64,000 bases of DNA from Streptomyces sp. Je 1-79. GTDB taxonomy: Bacteria > Actinomycetota > Actinomycetes > Streptomycetales > Streptomycetaceae. The translations under genes and the position numbers were made by a program. The notes below the pieces were generated by a model that was given only the letters and a program-made list of their open reading frames with translations, ran no database searches and had not been told where the DNA came from. The stretch covers positions 372,001 to 436,000 of the forward strand of contig NZ_JAMGSL010000002.1 in NCBI RefSeq assembly GCF_025195125.1, given 5' to 3'. Below, piece by piece: positions 8,439 through 16,301 of the stretch; the stretch's first letter is position 1; each line of letters starts with the position of its first letter.

Positions 8439-11024
8439 TCAGAAGTTCGGGTCCCATTGGCTGCTGGGTGCGGGCTGCTCGGCGCGGCCCTCGTCGGATC
8501 CGGCGGTACGGCTCCGATCGCGGGACCGGTCCCGGTCGCGGTCGCCTCCGGCGGTACGGCCGGGGTCACGGCCGGTGTCACGGTCACGGGAGCCGGGGTC
8601 ACGGTCACGGCCGGTGTCACGGTCACGGGAGCCGGTGTCACGGTCCCTGCCGCTCTCCCGGTTCCGGTCGCCGGGTGTGGCGGAGCGGCGGCCGAACCGG
8701 TCGCGCCATCCGCCGCCACCGCCCGTGCGGTTCGGGCCCGTGGGCCGGCCCGCGCCGTCGGGGCGCCCGGGACCGCCGCTGCGGCCCGTGCCGCCGGTAC
8801 GGCCGCCCGTACCGCCGCCCGTACCGCCGCCTCGGCCCGCGCGGCCGCCGACGACGAGCTCGAAGCCGCCGAGACCGGCCGGAACACCCGGGCGTACGCC
8901 GGACTCCCGTCCCCCGTGCGGACGCAGGAGCAGCTCGCCGCCGCCCGTCCGGCGCAGGCGGTGGGCCGTGGACCCGCCGCGTGAGCGGCGCAGCGTCGGG
9001 GCGGCCCCGCGCGGCTCGTCGACCGCGAAGAGGTACTCGCCGCCGCGGCTCTGGCCCTTGCGGATGGTGAGCGAGCTGAGAACCGTCCCGTCGCGGAGGA
9101 GTTCGAGCCGGACGCCTGTCAGGTCCTTGCGACGGATCTGCGCCCGGGCCCATGCGGCGGTGACGGCGGCGGCGATCAGGAGGACCGCCGCCGCGGCGGC
9201 CACCGCCCACCACCAGCGGTCCCACCAGGTGGGCGGCGCCTCGACCCGTACGTCCAGGAAGGCGGTGTCGAGGGCGCGGTCGCCGTCCCCGGTATCGAGG
9301 AGGACGACCTGGCCGCCCAGTTCGCCCACGGGCGTGCCCCGGCCGACCGCGAGCGTGAAGTCGAAGCGGGTGCTCCGGCCGGGCTCCGCGGTGACCGTCG
9401 CCGGGGACAGTTCGAGGTCGGCGCCGGCCGCCTGGTCCGTCAGACCGAGGCGCAGGCTGTGCGGGACGCTGTCGTTGTTGGTGACGTCCAGGGTCCCCCG
9501 CACGGTGGCGCCGGGGTGCACCGTCACACGGTCGACGGTGATCCCGGCCGTGACGGCCGGGGTGCCCTGGGCCGTACGGGCGTGCAGCGGGCGGCGGTCG
9601 GAGGTGACCCCGGGCGCCGCCATGTCCGTGACGAGCTCCAGGTCGCCGGTGGCGGTGGCCGGGACGGTGATCCGGCCCGTGAACCGCACGTCGCCCGCCC
9701 GCTGGTCGGGGGCGCGCCCGTCGTCCGCGAGACGGACGGTGACCGGGGCGAAGCCGGCGCCGCTGAGCACGGCCGAGACCTTGACGCCCTCCAGCTGCTT
9801 GGGGTCGGTGATGACGACGCCGCGCCGGGTCTGCATCCGCACCGCGACGACGACCTCCTCGCCGGCGCGCGGCGAGGCGGGGTCGAGGATGACCTCGGAG
9901 CGCAGCCGGCCCTGCCAGATCGCGCGGACGGCGACCTCGCGGTCCCGGTGACCCTCCGGGGCCTCGATGTGGACGCGCCAGCGGCCGGGCATCGGGTTCT
10001 TGACGCGCAGCGCCTCGACCGGGCCGTCCTGTCCGCTGACCTCGAAGGTGGAGCCGTCGAACTCGCCCTGGGTGGGGACCTTGCGGCCGCTCGGGTCGTA
10101 GTAGGTCACCCGTACCTTGGGGTCGTGCTTGCCGACCGTGAGCGAGCCGTCGGTGGCGATCGGCGGGATGGTGACGGACAGGTCGGCCGGCGGCTTGCCG
10201 ACCGTGCCGTGGGCGATGCGGGCACAGCGGGCCGCCGCGAACGTCTCCTGGAGCGCCTTGTCGATCCCGGCCGCGGTGTCGACCACCCGCATCCTCGGGA
10301 CGGCGCCGGGCACGTCGGCGCAGCTGCCGCGGTAGCCGCCCTCGGCCATCGCGGTGAGCGCGTCCTCGTCGATCTCGCCGCCGAAGCCCAGGGGCCAGAT
10401 CTGGACGGAGGCGGCCCGGGCGCGGGCGAGTTCCTCGGCGAGCCGCTTCTCGCCGTTGCTCTGCCGGCTCGCCTTGTCGGGGCCGTACTCGGGGCTGTCC
10501 CCGACATCGAGCCGGCCGTCGGTGAGCAGGAAGACGACCTTGGGCGTGGTCGGGCGGCCGTCCTCCGTGAGCCGGGAGACGGCCTGGCGGATCGCGGCGG
10601 GGAAGTCGGTGCCGGGGCCCATGCGCGCGGAGTCCCGGCGGGTCAGCTGCGGGACGCAGTCGCTGAGGCGCTGGCGGCCGGCCGCGTCGGCGACGGTCAG
10701 CGGGCACACCTCGCGCACCGGGGACTGGCCCGGTTTCTCGGAGCTGCCGAAGCCGATGACGGTGGCCCGGGAGCGCTCGGATATCTCACCCTGGCTGAGC
10801 AGGGCGGCCGCCTCGGTCTCCAGGGCCAGGTCCTTGTCGGCGAGGCTCTTGGACTGGTCGACGACGACGGCGAAGTCGATGGGGTCGGGGCCCTCGGCCG
10901 GGGCGGCCGCCGCCGAGGCGGTCCGCGGCGCCGCCGCGCCCGCCGTGCCGGGGCCGAGGGGGCCGGAGAGCGCGACCAGCGCTCCGGCGAGGAGCAGAAC
11001 GCCCCCGGTGCTTCTCCACTGCAT
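8439..11024 (-). CDS. Secreted or membrane-anchored von Willebrand A domain protein
   Basis: An 861-residue protein with an N-terminal signal peptide (about residues 1-31) and a vWA domain from about residue 48. The metal site is visible as DQSKS (DxSxS), a downstream GTD threonine, and LTDG. Beta-rich segments follow, then a strong membrane helix near residues 590-620. The last about 150 residues are Arg/Gly/Asp rich and end in an RDRDTG-type repeat encoded by tandem DNA repeats. Topology puts the vWA domain outside and the basic tail inside the cell. The gene begins 6 bases after the small Pycsar-like gene and ends 37 bases before the tubulin-like start. It probably presents a metal-dependent binding surface for other operon products. 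Confidence 0.85.
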   Translation of the reverse strand: MQWRSTGGVLLLAGALVALSGPLGPGTAGAAAPRTASAAAAPAEGPDPIDFAVVVDQSKSLADKDLALETEAAALLSQGEISERSRATVIGFGSSEKPGQSPVREVCPLTVADAAGRQRLSDCVPQLTRRDSARMGPGTDFPAAIRQAVSRLTEDGRPTTPKVVFLLTDGRLDVGDSPEYGPDKASRQSNGEKRLAEELARARAASVQIWPLGFGGEIDEDALTAMAEGGYRGSCADVPGAVPRMRVVDTAAGIDKALQETFAAARCARIAHGTVGKPPADLSVTIPPIATDGSLTVGKHDPKVRVTYYDPSGRKVPTQGEFDGSTFEVSGQDGPVEALRVKNPMPGRWRVHIEAPEGHRDREVAVRAIWQGRLRSEVILDPASPRAGEEVVVAVRMQTRRGVVITDPKQLEGVKVSAVLSGAGFAPVTVRLADDGRAPDQRAGDVRFTGRITVPATATGDLELVTDMAAPGVTSDRRPLHARTAQGTPAVTAGITVDRVTVHPGATVRGTLDVTNNDSVPHSLRLGLTDQAAGADLELSPATVTAEPGRSTRFDFTLAVGRGTPVGELGGQVVLLDTGDGDRALDTAFLDVRVEAPPTWWDRWWWAVAAAAAVLLIAAAVTAAWARAQIRRKDLTGVRLELLRDGTVLSSLTIRKGQSRGGEYLFAVDEPRGAAPTLRRSRGGSTAHRLRRTGGGELLLRPHGGRESGVRPGVPAGLGGFELVVGGRAGRGGGTGGGTGGRTGGTGRSGGPGRPDGAGRPTGPNRTGGGGGWRDRFGRRSATPGDRNRESGRDRDTGSRDRDTGRDRDPGSRDRDTGRDPGRTAGGDRDRDRSRDRSRTAGSDEGRAEQPAPSSQWDPNF
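8568..8645. repeat. Tandem repeats coding the RDRDTG tail of the vWA protein
   Basis: GGTCACGG and GGTGTCACGGTCACGG blocks recur here with a period of about 42 bases and a finer 6-12 base periodicity, giving the RDRD(T/P)G(S)RDRD tail. Such arrays vary in copy number by slippage, so tail length is likely to differ between strains. Confidence 0.75.
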
Positions 11025-11030
11025 TGTCTC

Positions 11031-11558
11031 TCACCACAGTCCGCTGAAGAGGGCCGGCAGGGCGCCGAGCGCGAGAGCGCAGACGCCGAGACGCAGCCAT
11101 CGGTATTTCGCGGCGAGCACGACACCGTGCACGCTCGCCTGTTCCAGGAGCCAGTCGGTGGCGTCCCCGCCGGACGCCGTGAGCCGGTCGCGCAGCGCGT
11201 CCGGGGTCGTCCCCGACGTCAGTTCGCGCAGCAGGGTCCGGTCGGCGCCGATACGGGTGCGCGGAAGGACCACGGAGACGAGCATCAGGACCCCGGCCGT
11301 CCACAGCGCCCCGGCCACGGCCGCCAGGACGAGGCCCGCGCCGGAGGACGGCAGCGGGCCGCGGTCCCGGGAGAAGACCACCGCCAGGAAGGCGAGGGCG
11401 CCGGAGAGCAGGATCGCCGCCTTGGTGTCGGCCCGGCCGATGTCCTCGCGGACGGTGGTCAGGAGCCGCTCTGCCATGAATCGGAGGTCGGCCGCGTCCG
11501 GGGCGGAGGCGGGCTCGGGGGTGGGGGTCGGGGCCGGGGCCGGGGTGGGTGCGGTCAT
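11031..11558 (-). CDS. Pycsar-effector-like transmembrane protein
   Basis: A 175-residue protein with a Pro/Thr/Ala-rich N-terminus. Next comes an amphipathic helix containing MAERLLTTVREDIGRADTKA, two adjacent membrane helices (about residues 45-64 and 74-98), a polar segment and a third membrane helix at the C-terminus after AAKYRWLRLG. The RADTKA motif before the first span and the KYRWLR motif before the last one match the Pycsar effector domain (DUF5706) as I remember it. In Pycsar systems such proteins disrupt the membrane on binding cUMP or cCMP. The start overlaps the upstream stop as ATGA. Its place in an operon headed by a nucleotide cyclase supports an effector role, but ligand and activity are inferred. 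Confidence 0.75.
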   Translation of the reverse strand: MTAPTPAPAPTPTPEPASAPDAADLRFMAERLLTTVREDIGRADTKAAILLSGALAFLAVVFSRDRGPLPSSGAGLVLAAVAGALWTAGVLMLVSVVLPRTRIGADRTLLRELTSGTTPDALRDRLTASGGDATDWLLEQASVHGVVLAAKYRWLRLGVCALALGALPALFSGLW

Positions 11559-13096
11559 TCGGTGTCCCAGTCGTCGAAGTCGGAGCTGGGGCGGGAGGAG
11601 GGGCCTCGGTCGCGGTCGTCACGGAACCGGTCGTCACGGAACCGGTCGTCGAACCGCCGGTCGTCGTAGTCCCGTTCCTCGAAGTCGGAGTAGCGGCGGC
11701 GGGCCCGGTCGTCGCGGTCGCGTTCCGAGGACGACTGGACGCGGGTCGGCTCGTAGACCGGCCGCTCCTCCTCGTGCTCCGCGTCCTCCCACGACGGTTC
11801 GCGTCCGGACTCCCGACCGCCGCCGTCCCGGGATTCCCGCGCATCGTCGCTCCGGGTGTCCCCGAATCCCCTGGGCTCGCCCGACCCCCTGGAATCCCTG
11901 GGCTCCCTGGAATCCCTGGTCTCCCTGGAACCGCTGGGCCCCCTCCGTGCCCGCGTGTCCTCGTCGCCGGAGTCCCGCCCTTCCCGCCCTTCCCGCCCGC
12001 CCCGGCCGTCCCGCGTGTCGTCGTGCCAGGGCGGCAGGACCGGTTCGGGGCGGGCGCCGCCCTCCAGGGCCGCCCTTCTGCGGCCGGGGCCGGGCGGGGT
12101 GAGGACGTGGCCCGCGACGCCCCCGAGGACGGTTCCGGTGCTCTCCCGCAGGAACTCCAGTACCTGGTACATCGGTTCGCCGATGTCGTGCCGTTCCAGG
12201 ACACCCGTGTCGAGGAGGCGGTTGAAGACCGCGAGGAAGTCGGCCTGGCCCTCGCGCTTCTCCTGCTGGAGCTCGCGCCTGATGTCCCACTGCTTGTCGG
12301 GGTTCATCGCCATGTGGTGCGCGATCTGCGCCAGGTCCCCGCGCCGGAACAGCTCTTCGAGATCGCGGGCCCGCTCGGCGACGAGCCGCCGCTCGCCCAG
12401 CTCCTTGACCCGCCGCTGCTCGATCTCCCGCTCGTCGACCTGCATGGAGACGCTGACCAGGTCCCGCTTGCCGATCTCCTCCTTGATGGTGTCGTCCAGG
12501 TCGATGAAGACGAGCACCCGGGCGCGCAGTCCGAGGTCCTCTCCGAGGCTGAAGCGCCCGGAGCTGAGCTCGTCGCGTACGGCCTCGTCGGCGCGCTGGG
12601 CGTCGGTGAGCCGGAACCGGCGGGAGACCGCCCGCAGCCCGTCCAGGAGGTCGTCGCGCAGCAACTCGGCGACGTTCCACACCTGTTGGCTCACGACGAG
12701 ATACGGATCGGCCACCTCCCACAGGACCCGGGCCGCCGCCTTGAAGAAGACGCCGTCGCCGGAGGCGGGCAGGGCGAGCTCGAACTCGGTGACATGACGG
12801 CCGGTCCGGACCTCGAAGACGGTGTACGGAGAGCCCAGCATGGGCTTGTTGGTGTCCTCGGTGCGGTCGGGCCACATGACCCGGTGGCCGCCGTTGCGGT
12901 AGAGCAGCACGGCCGCGACCGCGCCGCTGGTGCGCTTGTACGGGGGCGGGACCTCGCGGATCAGCGGACCCGCGCTCTTCTCCCGCCGCCCCTGCTCGCG
13001 CCCGTCCCGCCCGCCGCGCTGCCCCTGCCCGTGCTCCCGTCCGTCCCGCTGCCTCTGGCCGCCGAGGCCGCCGTTCTGGTTCTGGGGGTCGTTCAT
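11555..13096 (-). CDS. SPFH/band 7-like protein with disordered tail
   Basis: A 513-residue protein. The first about 45 residues are Gln/Arg/Gly rich. Residues about 60-330 resemble an SPFH/band 7 domain: a beta-rich part with VFEVRTGRHVTEFELALP and VFFKAAARVLWEVADP, then helical, charged segments rich in Glu and Arg. The last about 150 residues are low-complexity Arg/Asp/Ser/Glu with short repeats. No membrane helix is clear. SPFH proteins usually form membrane-associated oligomeric rings. The start ATG overlaps the NTPase stop (ATGA), and the long upstream in-frame extension is ignored for that reason. The SPFH assignment is by eye. Confidence 0.7.
   Translation of the reverse strand: MNDPQNQNGGLGGQRQRDGREHGQGQRGGRDGREQGRREKSAGPLIREVPPPYKRTSGAVAAVLLYRNGGHRVMWPDRTEDTNKPMLGSPYTVFEVRTGRHVTEFELALPASGDGVFFKAAARVLWEVADPYLVVSQQVWNVAELLRDDLLDGLRAVSRRFRLTDAQRADEAVRDELSSGRFSLGEDLGLRARVLVFIDLDDTIKEEIGKRDLVSVSMQVDEREIEQRRVKELGERRLVAERARDLEELFRRGDLAQIAHHMAMNPDKQWDIRRELQQEKREGQADFLAVFNRLLDTGVLERHDIGEPMYQVLEFLRESTGTVLGGVAGHVLTPPGPGRRRAALEGGARPEPVLPPWHDDTRDGRGGREGREGRDSGDEDTRARRGPSGSRETRDSREPRDSRGSGEPRGFGDTRSDDARESRDGGGRESGREPSWEDAEHEEERPVYEPTRVQSSSERDRDDRARRRYSDFEERDYDDRRFDDRFRDDRFRDDRDRGPSSRPSSDFDDWDTE
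11625..11945. repeat. Short tandem repeats in the SPFH-like gene tail
   Basis: Near 11628-11660 the unit GTCACGGAACCGGTC is repeated, and near 11880-11945 CCCTGGAATCCCTGG-type units recur. Both are in frame and code for the DDRFRDDRFRDD and SRETRDSREPRDSRG parts of the disordered tail. Confidence 0.7.
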
Positions 13097-15438
13097 CGCT
13101 CCGCTCCTTCCGCCACCGCGTCCCACATCCGGCCCGCGGCGCGCCTGTCCATCGGCCTGTCCCGGTCGCCGACCAGTTCCTTGAGCAGTCCGCGCAGCCG
13201 GTCGCGGTCCCTGCGGCTCACCCCGAGCAGCGGCAGCAGCCGGCACACGTGGTCGAGCGCCTCCTCGTCCTTCGCGGCCCGGCGCAGCAGGCTGGCCAGG
13301 CCGTCGAGGGCCGCCTCGCCCGAGCGCGCGGTGCTGAGCGTGTGGCGCAGCAGGGCGGCGAGGTGCGGGGCGAGGCCGGGGCGGGTGGCGAGCAGGGCGA
13401 CGAGCAGCGGCCGGGCGGCGTGCGGTTCCAGCTCGGGCACGTCCCGCAGCCCCCAGAGGTGGGTGGTGCGGAACGTCAGCGTGTTGAGCATGGAGACGAG
13501 GACCAGGTTGGCCAGCGTGAGCCGCCCGTCCTCGAGCCACTCGCCCATCCTTCGGGTGACCGTCTCGGGCTCCCCCGAGGCGAGCAGCCGGACGACGCTG
13601 AAGGAGGCCGTGCCGATGACGTCGACGTCGGTGGCCTCCCGGCCGCGTACCACGCGTGCGAGCGCGTCGAGCGAGTCCTTCACCGTCCCGGCCGCCAGCA
13701 CGTAGCCGTGGGTGAGCAGGACGGTCTCGCGCAGTTCGTCGTCGTCCTCGCCCGCCCAGTCCTTCAGTACGGCGACGACGGCGGGCTGCACCCGCGGGTT
13801 GCGGGCGGCCTCGGCGAGCGCGGTGGCGGCGGCCATCCGCGGTACGGCGGTGTCCATCGACGCCATCGGGGCGATCAGCTCGCCGAACCCGTAGATCCAG
13901 TCCCAGGAACAGAGCACGCCGGCGGCGATGGAGGCCCGGACCCAGACCTCGGGGCGGGGGTCGTGGCAGAGCGTGCGGAGCCAGCGGGCGACCGGGCCGC
14001 GCACGTTGTGGTAACCGTGCCAGATCTCGCCGAGGACGGCCGTGGCCAGGGCGTCGCCCTGGAAGCGGATCGCCCGGACGGGGACCTTGGCGGGCCCGAG
14101 GTCGATCTCGCCGTCCTCCAGTACGGAGCGGGCGAGGACCGGGCGGCTTTCGGCGTGGGTGCCGAACAGCCTTCGTCCCGGCGGCTGTTCAGGGTCGAGG
14201 GTGGAGCTGAGCTCCCAGGTGAGGAGTTCGGCGGCCTCGGCGGCGATGCTGTAGGCCGATCCGTTGAAGACGGCGACGGCGATCCGGAACGCGGTGGCGT
14301 TGAGGGCGGGCAGCGCCTCGGGCAGGGTGCCGGGACGGTCGGCGCCGGCGAACCAGGAGCGTGCCTGGGCGCGGACGAACGCCGAGCAGTCCTCCAGGAG
14401 TTCCGCGTCGGTGAGTTCCTGCTTCTGCCGCCGGGCCAGGTGGTCGGCGAGCCGGGCGGCCTCGCGGGGGCGCAGCGCGTCGAGGCCGAGGGCCTTGGTG
14501 ACGTCGGCGCGCCGGGCGAGCGCCCGCGCGTCGTCGAGGGCTCCTTCGGGCTCGCCCCGCAGCAGCGTCCGCAGATGCCGGTGGAGGACCTCGTCGGAGG
14601 GCGGCGGCGGGCAGTACATCCCGTACCGTCCGCGCAGCATCCGGTCGGCGAGGTCGCCGCTCTCGACGAGGACGACTCCGTACGCCTCCTTGCCGCGGAG
14701 CTGCTCGCTGAACCGGTCGAGGTGCAGTTCGGAGAGGCGTATGCGGGTGCGGCGGGTCCTGTCGCGGGGTTCGTCGCGGCCGCGGTGCGGCTCGTGCTCG
14801 GCCCGCCCGTCGTCGGAGGGCAGCTCCAGGAGGTGGCCGAATCCCGGCTCCAGCGCGTCGGTGTCGATCTCGTCGACGCGGTGGCGGGGGTCGAGGCGGT
14901 TGACCTTGTGGTCGGTGACCTCGGAGAGCAGGGCGAGGGCGGTGGCCTTGCGGCCGCTGCCGGGTTCGCCGCAGAGGACGAGGAGGCGGTTGCCGCGCAG
15001 GAGGTCCCTCATCCGGGCGTAGCCGGGCACTTCGCGGTACACGTCGTCGAGGTGCTGGAGGGTCTCCTGCGGTACGGCTCCCTGGACCAGTTCGGTCCGG
15101 GTGCCCGCCCAGAACTGGGTGATCCACTGGTTGCCCTCGTAGATCTGTCCGTCGCCGCCGATCTCGTAGGTGCGGCCGGCGGGCTGCTGGGCGAGGGTGC
15201 GCAGCGCGGCGCGGGCGGTGCCGGCTCCGCCGGTGCCGCCGTGGCCGTCGACGGGGCTGCGGCCCGCGCGGTCGAAGGGGTTGGCCTCGGGCGGCTGTTC
15301 GCCTGCCGTGTCGGTCCGGTCGGCGGGCCGGTCGGAACCGGGCCGGTCCGCGTCCGGCCTTCCCGTGTCCGGCCTGTCGCCGCCGGACGGTCCGTCTTCC
15401 CGCGGGCCGTCCTGCGCGGACGCGTCGTCGTCGCTCAT
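13093..15438 (-). CDS. P-loop NTPase with helical repeat C-terminus (STAND-like)
   Basis: A 781-residue protein. The first 85 residues are disordered and Asp/Gly/Arg rich. Residues 91-103 carry the motif YEIGGDGQIYEGN, closely similar to one at the C-terminus of the neighbouring cyclase. A P-loop variant GEPGSGRKA (Lys164) opens the NTPase region, with VVLVESGD as a likely Walker B region whose acidic residue is Glu. The rest is helical and repetitive, like HEAT or TPR arrays in STAND regulators. The start overlaps the cyclase stop as ATGA. I infer a sensor or switch NTPase working with the cyclase; the exact NTPase clade is uncertain. Confidence 0.8.
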   Translation of the reverse strand: MSDDDASAQDGPREDGPSGGDRPDTGRPDADRPGSDRPADRTDTAGEQPPEANPFDRAGRSPVDGHGGTGGAGTARAALRTLAQQPAGRTYEIGGDGQIYEGNQWITQFWAGTRTELVQGAVPQETLQHLDDVYREVPGYARMRDLLRGNRLLVLCGEPGSGRKATALALLSEVTDHKVNRLDPRHRVDEIDTDALEPGFGHLLELPSDDGRAEHEPHRGRDEPRDRTRRTRIRLSELHLDRFSEQLRGKEAYGVVLVESGDLADRMLRGRYGMYCPPPPSDEVLHRHLRTLLRGEPEGALDDARALARRADVTKALGLDALRPREAARLADHLARRQKQELTDAELLEDCSAFVRAQARSWFAGADRPGTLPEALPALNATAFRIAVAVFNGSAYSIAAEAAELLTWELSSTLDPEQPPGRRLFGTHAESRPVLARSVLEDGEIDLGPAKVPVRAIRFQGDALATAVLGEIWHGYHNVRGPVARWLRTLCHDPRPEVWVRASIAAGVLCSWDWIYGFGELIAPMASMDTAVPRMAAATALAEAARNPRVQPAVVAVLKDWAGEDDDELRETVLLTHGYVLAAGTVKDSLDALARVVRGREATDVDVIGTASFSVVRLLASGEPETVTRRMGEWLEDGRLTLANLVLVSMLNTLTFRTTHLWGLRDVPELEPHAARPLLVALLATRPGLAPHLAALLRHTLSTARSGEAALDGLASLLRRAAKDEEALDHVCRLLPLLGVSRRDRDRLRGLLKELVGDRDRPMDRRAAGRMWDAVAEGAER

Positions 15439-16223
15439 GCGTCCTCCTCCTCCCGCCGGGAGCCGGAGCGGTCCTTCCGGATGCCGGTGAATCCGCCGTG
15501 GATCGTGTTGCCCTCGAACACGTTGAGGTCACGGCCGGCGTTGTAGCGCCGGGTCTCGATGGGCGGTGGGCCGTCCCCCCGCGACGGCCCACCGCCGGTC
15601 TGAGGTCCCCCCGCCTCCGGGTCCGGCAGCGGCGGCGCCGGCCGGCGGGGGATGTGGAACCAGGCGGTCTCGTCGGTCTCCTTGGAGCGCACCCGGGCCT
15701 GCCGGTAGTGCCCCGGCTCGACGTACCGTCCGCCCTCGACGACCACGTTGGCGTAGAGCCAGTCCGAGACGACCACGAGCAGGTCGGCCTCGGGCGCGTC
15801 GGTCATGATCTGCTTGGCCGTGGGGCTGTCGCAGAGCCGGCAGGCGAGGTCGACCGCCCGCCCGACCAGTCCGTGACCGTCCTCCAGGACCAGTCCGGCG
15901 TTGATGCCGACCCGCATCCGCAGCCGGTCGCGGCGCCCGGCGTTGTGCTCCCGCAGGCTCTCGTACAGGGTGTCGATCCACCGTCCGACGACGAACGTCG
16001 GCGGTACGTCCGGGCGCAGGGCCCCGAGGATGCCGTCGCCGCGGTCCTCCTGGTGGACGGTGCCCGGTTCGACGCCGATGGCGGCGTACGCCTCGCCGAA
16101 CGCCCCGTACATGGCGGAGCGCATCTGCCGCTTCGCGTCCATGCCCAAGGTGCCGGATCCGACGGCGTCTCCGAAGACGACGAGCCGGTGGATCGCTCCG
16201 GCGCTCGCTCCCGCACTGCTCAC
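15435..16223 (-). CDS. Class III nucleotidyl cyclase with C-terminal amyloid-like motif
   Basis: A 262-residue, single-domain soluble cyclase, first gene of the large operon, with GTG start and AGGGAG five bases before it. Metal-binding aspartates are visible at Asp19 (FGDAVGSG) and Asp63 (RGDGILG), and the catalytic Arg129 in ACRL. By hand alignment the adenine-selecting Lys is Glu59, the adenine-selecting Asp is Gly118, and the transition-state Asn is Asp125. Adenylate cyclase activity therefore cannot be assumed, and a cGMP, cUMP or cCMP product is possible. Residues 227-239 (YNAGRDLNVFEGN) lie outside the catalytic domain and match a motif in the next protein. With the Pycsar-effector-like protein downstream this suggests a signal-and-effector pair. 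Confidence 0.85.
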   Translation of the reverse strand: MSSAGASAGAIHRLVVFGDAVGSGTLGMDAKRQMRSAMYGAFGEAYAAIGVEPGTVHQEDRGDGILGALRPDVPPTFVVGRWIDTLYESLREHNAGRRDRLRMRVGINAGLVLEDGHGLVGRAVDLACRLCDSPTAKQIMTDAPEADLLVVVSDWLYANVVVEGGRYVEPGHYRQARVRSKETDETAWFHIPRRPAPPLPDPEAGGPQTGGGPSRGDGPPPIETRRYNAGRDLNVFEGNTIHGGFTGIRKDRSGSRREEEDA

Positions 16224-16301
16224 TCGGACTCCCTGTGTGTGCCGTGGTGCCGTGGTGACGGGTCAAGCCTGGCCGCGTGCGGCGGCCGGCGATGTAGTCG
16301 T

